This document shows positions 8,869 through 10,306 of a stretch of DNA of 10,306 nt, one piece after another. The notes under the pieces are model-generated. The model was not told the DNA's origin. It did no database searches and saw nothing but the letters and a program-made list of their open reading frames with translations. The stretch is from Acidobacteriota bacterium (GTDB lineage: Bacteria; Acidobacteriota; Terriglobia; Terriglobales; Acidobacteriaceae): the NCBI GenBank assembly GCA_021778815.1, contig JAJYBW010000001.1, forward strand, positions 1-10,306, written 5' to 3'. The number at the start of each line of letters is the position of its first letter. Within the stretch, counting starts at the first letter, position 1. Position numbers and translations under genes: made by a program.

Positions 8869-10306
8869 TCAATGCATCGCGCTAAGATTCGCCTGCGCCT
8901 GAGGCACCAGGCTTTCATACGCAGGCGGAACATTAGATAGGAAAGCTTGAAACGCGGTGCGGGCGCAGGGAATATCGTGCGTTTCGGCACACGCCATACC
9001 CAGGTTGTACTGAGCCAGAGGCACGATACTTTGCATGGCCGGGGGCGCTTTGACGAGAAAGGATTGGAACGCCGTGCGCGCGCACGCAGCATCCTGCAAT
9101 CGCGCGCACGCCACGCCGAGGTAGTATTCCGCCTGCGGCATCATGGCCTGATACTGCGGCGACCTGTTAGCAACAAAAGCCTGCAGCGAGGAGCGGGCGC
9201 AGGGTATGTCTTTCGTTTCGGCGCACGCCATGCCGAGCTCGTACTCAGCCTGGGGCACTTGATCTTGATACTCTGCCGACGCCTTGGCAAGAAATGTTTT
9301 GAAAGCGCTCACAACGCAGGGAAAATCCCGCGTCTGCGCGCAATACAGGCCGAGATTGTACTGTGCCTCCATATTGAGCGGATCGAGTTGTAACGCACGA
9401 TCGAAGTCCGCGCGGGCAGCAGGAAGATTGTGGCGACTGATTTCGATGGTGCCGAGCCCATTGTAGGCTGGAGCGTTCGGCTGGATCGCGTTCACGCGCC
9501 GAAAGATCTCTTCGGCCTTATCCAGTTGACCGTCCTGGCGCAAAGCACTCGCCAGATTTGCCTGTCGTTCCAAATTGAGCGGATCCATGTTGACGCCCTG
9601 CTGCAGAAACAGGATCGCCTGCTTGGTATTTCCCTGGTGCATGTAAAGCGTTCCCAGCAGAGAAAAGATGACGCCATTGCGGACGCCGTGGTGTAACGCC
9701 GAGAGACACGTCTGCATCGCCAAATCATTCTGACCCGTCTGGCGATATTGCTCGGCCAAGGTGGAGTAGAGGTACGGATTGGTCGGGTCCTGCGCAATCG
9801 CTTGCTGCAACATTGCGCTCTTGCGAGCTGGAGAAAATTTGGCGCCCCCCGGTCCCGTAACCTCTTCGAATATCTTGAGTACGCCAATGCGATCCTTTGG
9901 GTCCGCGCCCTTTCCGTTCAGTTCAACATTGCTGTCGGACGATCCGCCGACATATCCCAACGACCGCAATTGAGCGATCGTCTTTTGATCCATCGGCTGC
10001 GTCACAACAGTTTCCGTATTTTGGCTGCCCAGCCCGCTGAGAAGTTTCAGCTGTGCTTCCAACTCGCGAAATTCTTTTGGCTGCGCGGCAATGACGTTGT
10101 TTAACTCGCCAGGATCTTTGTCGAGATCGTATAGCTCCGGTTTGGGCGCGCGAATATACATCCAGTGGGGCGTGTGAATGCCGCGCAGCTCTGCCCAGCC
10201 CATGTTGATTTTTGGATACAGCGTTTCTTCGTAGGAGTACGTTGTCGGCACCGCCCTACGGGAAAAAGCGGGCACCATGCTGGTCCCTTGAATCGCGGAA
10301 GCAGTC
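8869..10306 (-). CDS. Sulfatase fused to TPR repeats, C-terminal part (5' end outside window)
   Basis: The frame is open to the right edge, and the codons before the first Met (10278) read 'TASAIQGTS', which continues naturally into the sulfatase pattern, so the gene starts beyond the window. The first 60 visible residues are the end of an arylsulfatase/alkaline-phosphatase-type domain: 'YSYEETLYPKINMGWAELRG' followed by 'PELYDLDKDPGELNNV', the typical sulfatase C-terminal block. The formylglycine Cys and metal ligands are not in view. After a linker come four ordinary 34-residue TPR units (about 9364-9804), then four 39-residue Cys-containing units (8896-9363) and an 8-residue end. Sulfatase-TPR fusions are frequent in acidobacteria and are usually exported; substrate unknown. 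The gene converges with tadA. Confidence is high for the domain types and low for the function. Confidence 0.88.
   Translation of the reverse strand, partial: TASAIQGTSMVPAFSRRAVPTTYSYEETLYPKINMGWAELRGIHTPHWMYIRAPKPELYDLDKDPGELNNVIAAQPKEFRELEAQLKLLSGLGSQNTETVVTQPMDQKTIAQLRSLGYVGGSSDSNVELNGKGADPKDRIGVLKIFEEVTGPGGAKFSPARKSAMLQQAIAQDPTNPYLYSTLAEQYRQTGQNDLAMQTCLSALHHGVRNGVIFSLLGTLYMHQGNTKQAILFLQQGVNMDPLNLERQANLASALRQDGQLDKAEEIFRRVNAIQPNAPAYNGLGTIEISRHNLPAARADFDRALQLDPLNMEAQYNLGLYCAQTRDFPCVVSAFKTFLAKASAEYQDQVPQAEYELGMACAETKDIPCARSSLQAFVANRSPQYQAMMPQAEYYLGVACARLQDAACARTAFQSFLVKAPPAMQSIVPLAQYNLGMACAETHDIPCARTAFQAFLSNVPPAYESLVPQAQANLSAMH
8896..9363 (-). repeat. Four tandem 117-bp repeats coding 39-residue Cys-x7-Cys TPR variants
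   Basis: Units at 9363-9247, 9246-9130, 9129-9013 and 9012-8896 are each exactly 39 codons. Shared pattern: [EQ]Y-x-LG-x2-CA-x3-D-x2-C-x4-[LF]-x2-F-x12-P-x-A. Aligned to a TPR, the two Cys fall at positions 11 (helix A) and 19 (start of helix B). Units 2 to 4 are closest to each other, and a ninth unit start (QANL) is cut short by the stop codon. Confidence 0.88.

Noticed and set aside
8947..9393. Plus-strand open frame opposite the Cys-TPR repeats
   Set aside because: Its own internal repetition only reflects the 117-bp repeats of the minus-strand gene; no start context.

Overview
The window looks like chromosomal DNA of a GC-rich Gram-negative soil-type bacterium, most probably an acidobacterium (Acidobacteriota, Terriglobia-like). 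This is inference from gene content: a FecR-domain protein with a tryptophan-rich DUF6600-like segment and a Gly/His tail, a sulfatase fused to TPR repeats, and a secreted Lys/Ala-rich protein ending in a 'YHKDGRYYG...AGYKAAKK' module. I see no insertion sequence, phage gene, CRISPR array, tRNA or rRNA.

Layout. 1-356 (+) is the 3' end of rsmA/ksgA; it converges on the next gene across a strong bidirectional hairpin terminator (376-404). On the minus strand, thiG (3751-2981), ruvC (2950-2444) and a large exported FecR/DUF6600-type protein (2353-428) follow each other with gaps of 30 and 90 bases and may share transcription. A divergent intergenic region (3752-3957) holds a good sigma70-like promoter for a secreted Lys/Ala-rich protein (3958-4626, +). 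Next comes a gene-poor stretch of about 545 bases (4627-5172) with several inverted repeats but no recognisable gene. Then a 1044-residue multidomain signalling protein (5173-8307, +) is followed after 35 bases by tadA (8343-8813, +). The right end (8869-10306, -) is the 3' part of a sulfatase-TPR gene whose catalytic half lies outside the window.

The most interesting gene is 5173-8307. Its order is GAF - LOV - GAF - GGDEF - EAL - C-terminal helical tail. The PAS domain carries the photoactive LOV signature GRNCRFLQ (Cys246), with Asn278, Asn288 and Gln309 at the +32, +42 and +63 spacing of plant phototropin LOV2, so a blue-light flavin photoreceptor is predicted. The EAL domain keeps every metal and catalytic residue. 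The GGDEF domain keeps its GGDEF signature and RxxD site but has Gly545 where the first Mg2+-binding Asp should be. The likely output is therefore light-controlled breakdown of c-di-GMP, with the GGDEF domain acting as a GTP sensor. The tail has a Cys/His pattern partly resembling zinc-binding CZB domains.

A second notable feature is the end of the sulfatase-TPR protein: four exact-length tandem repeats of 39 residues, each with a Cys-x7-Cys pair. The housekeeping genes (rsmA, ruvC, thiG, tadA) look intact and ordinary where visible.
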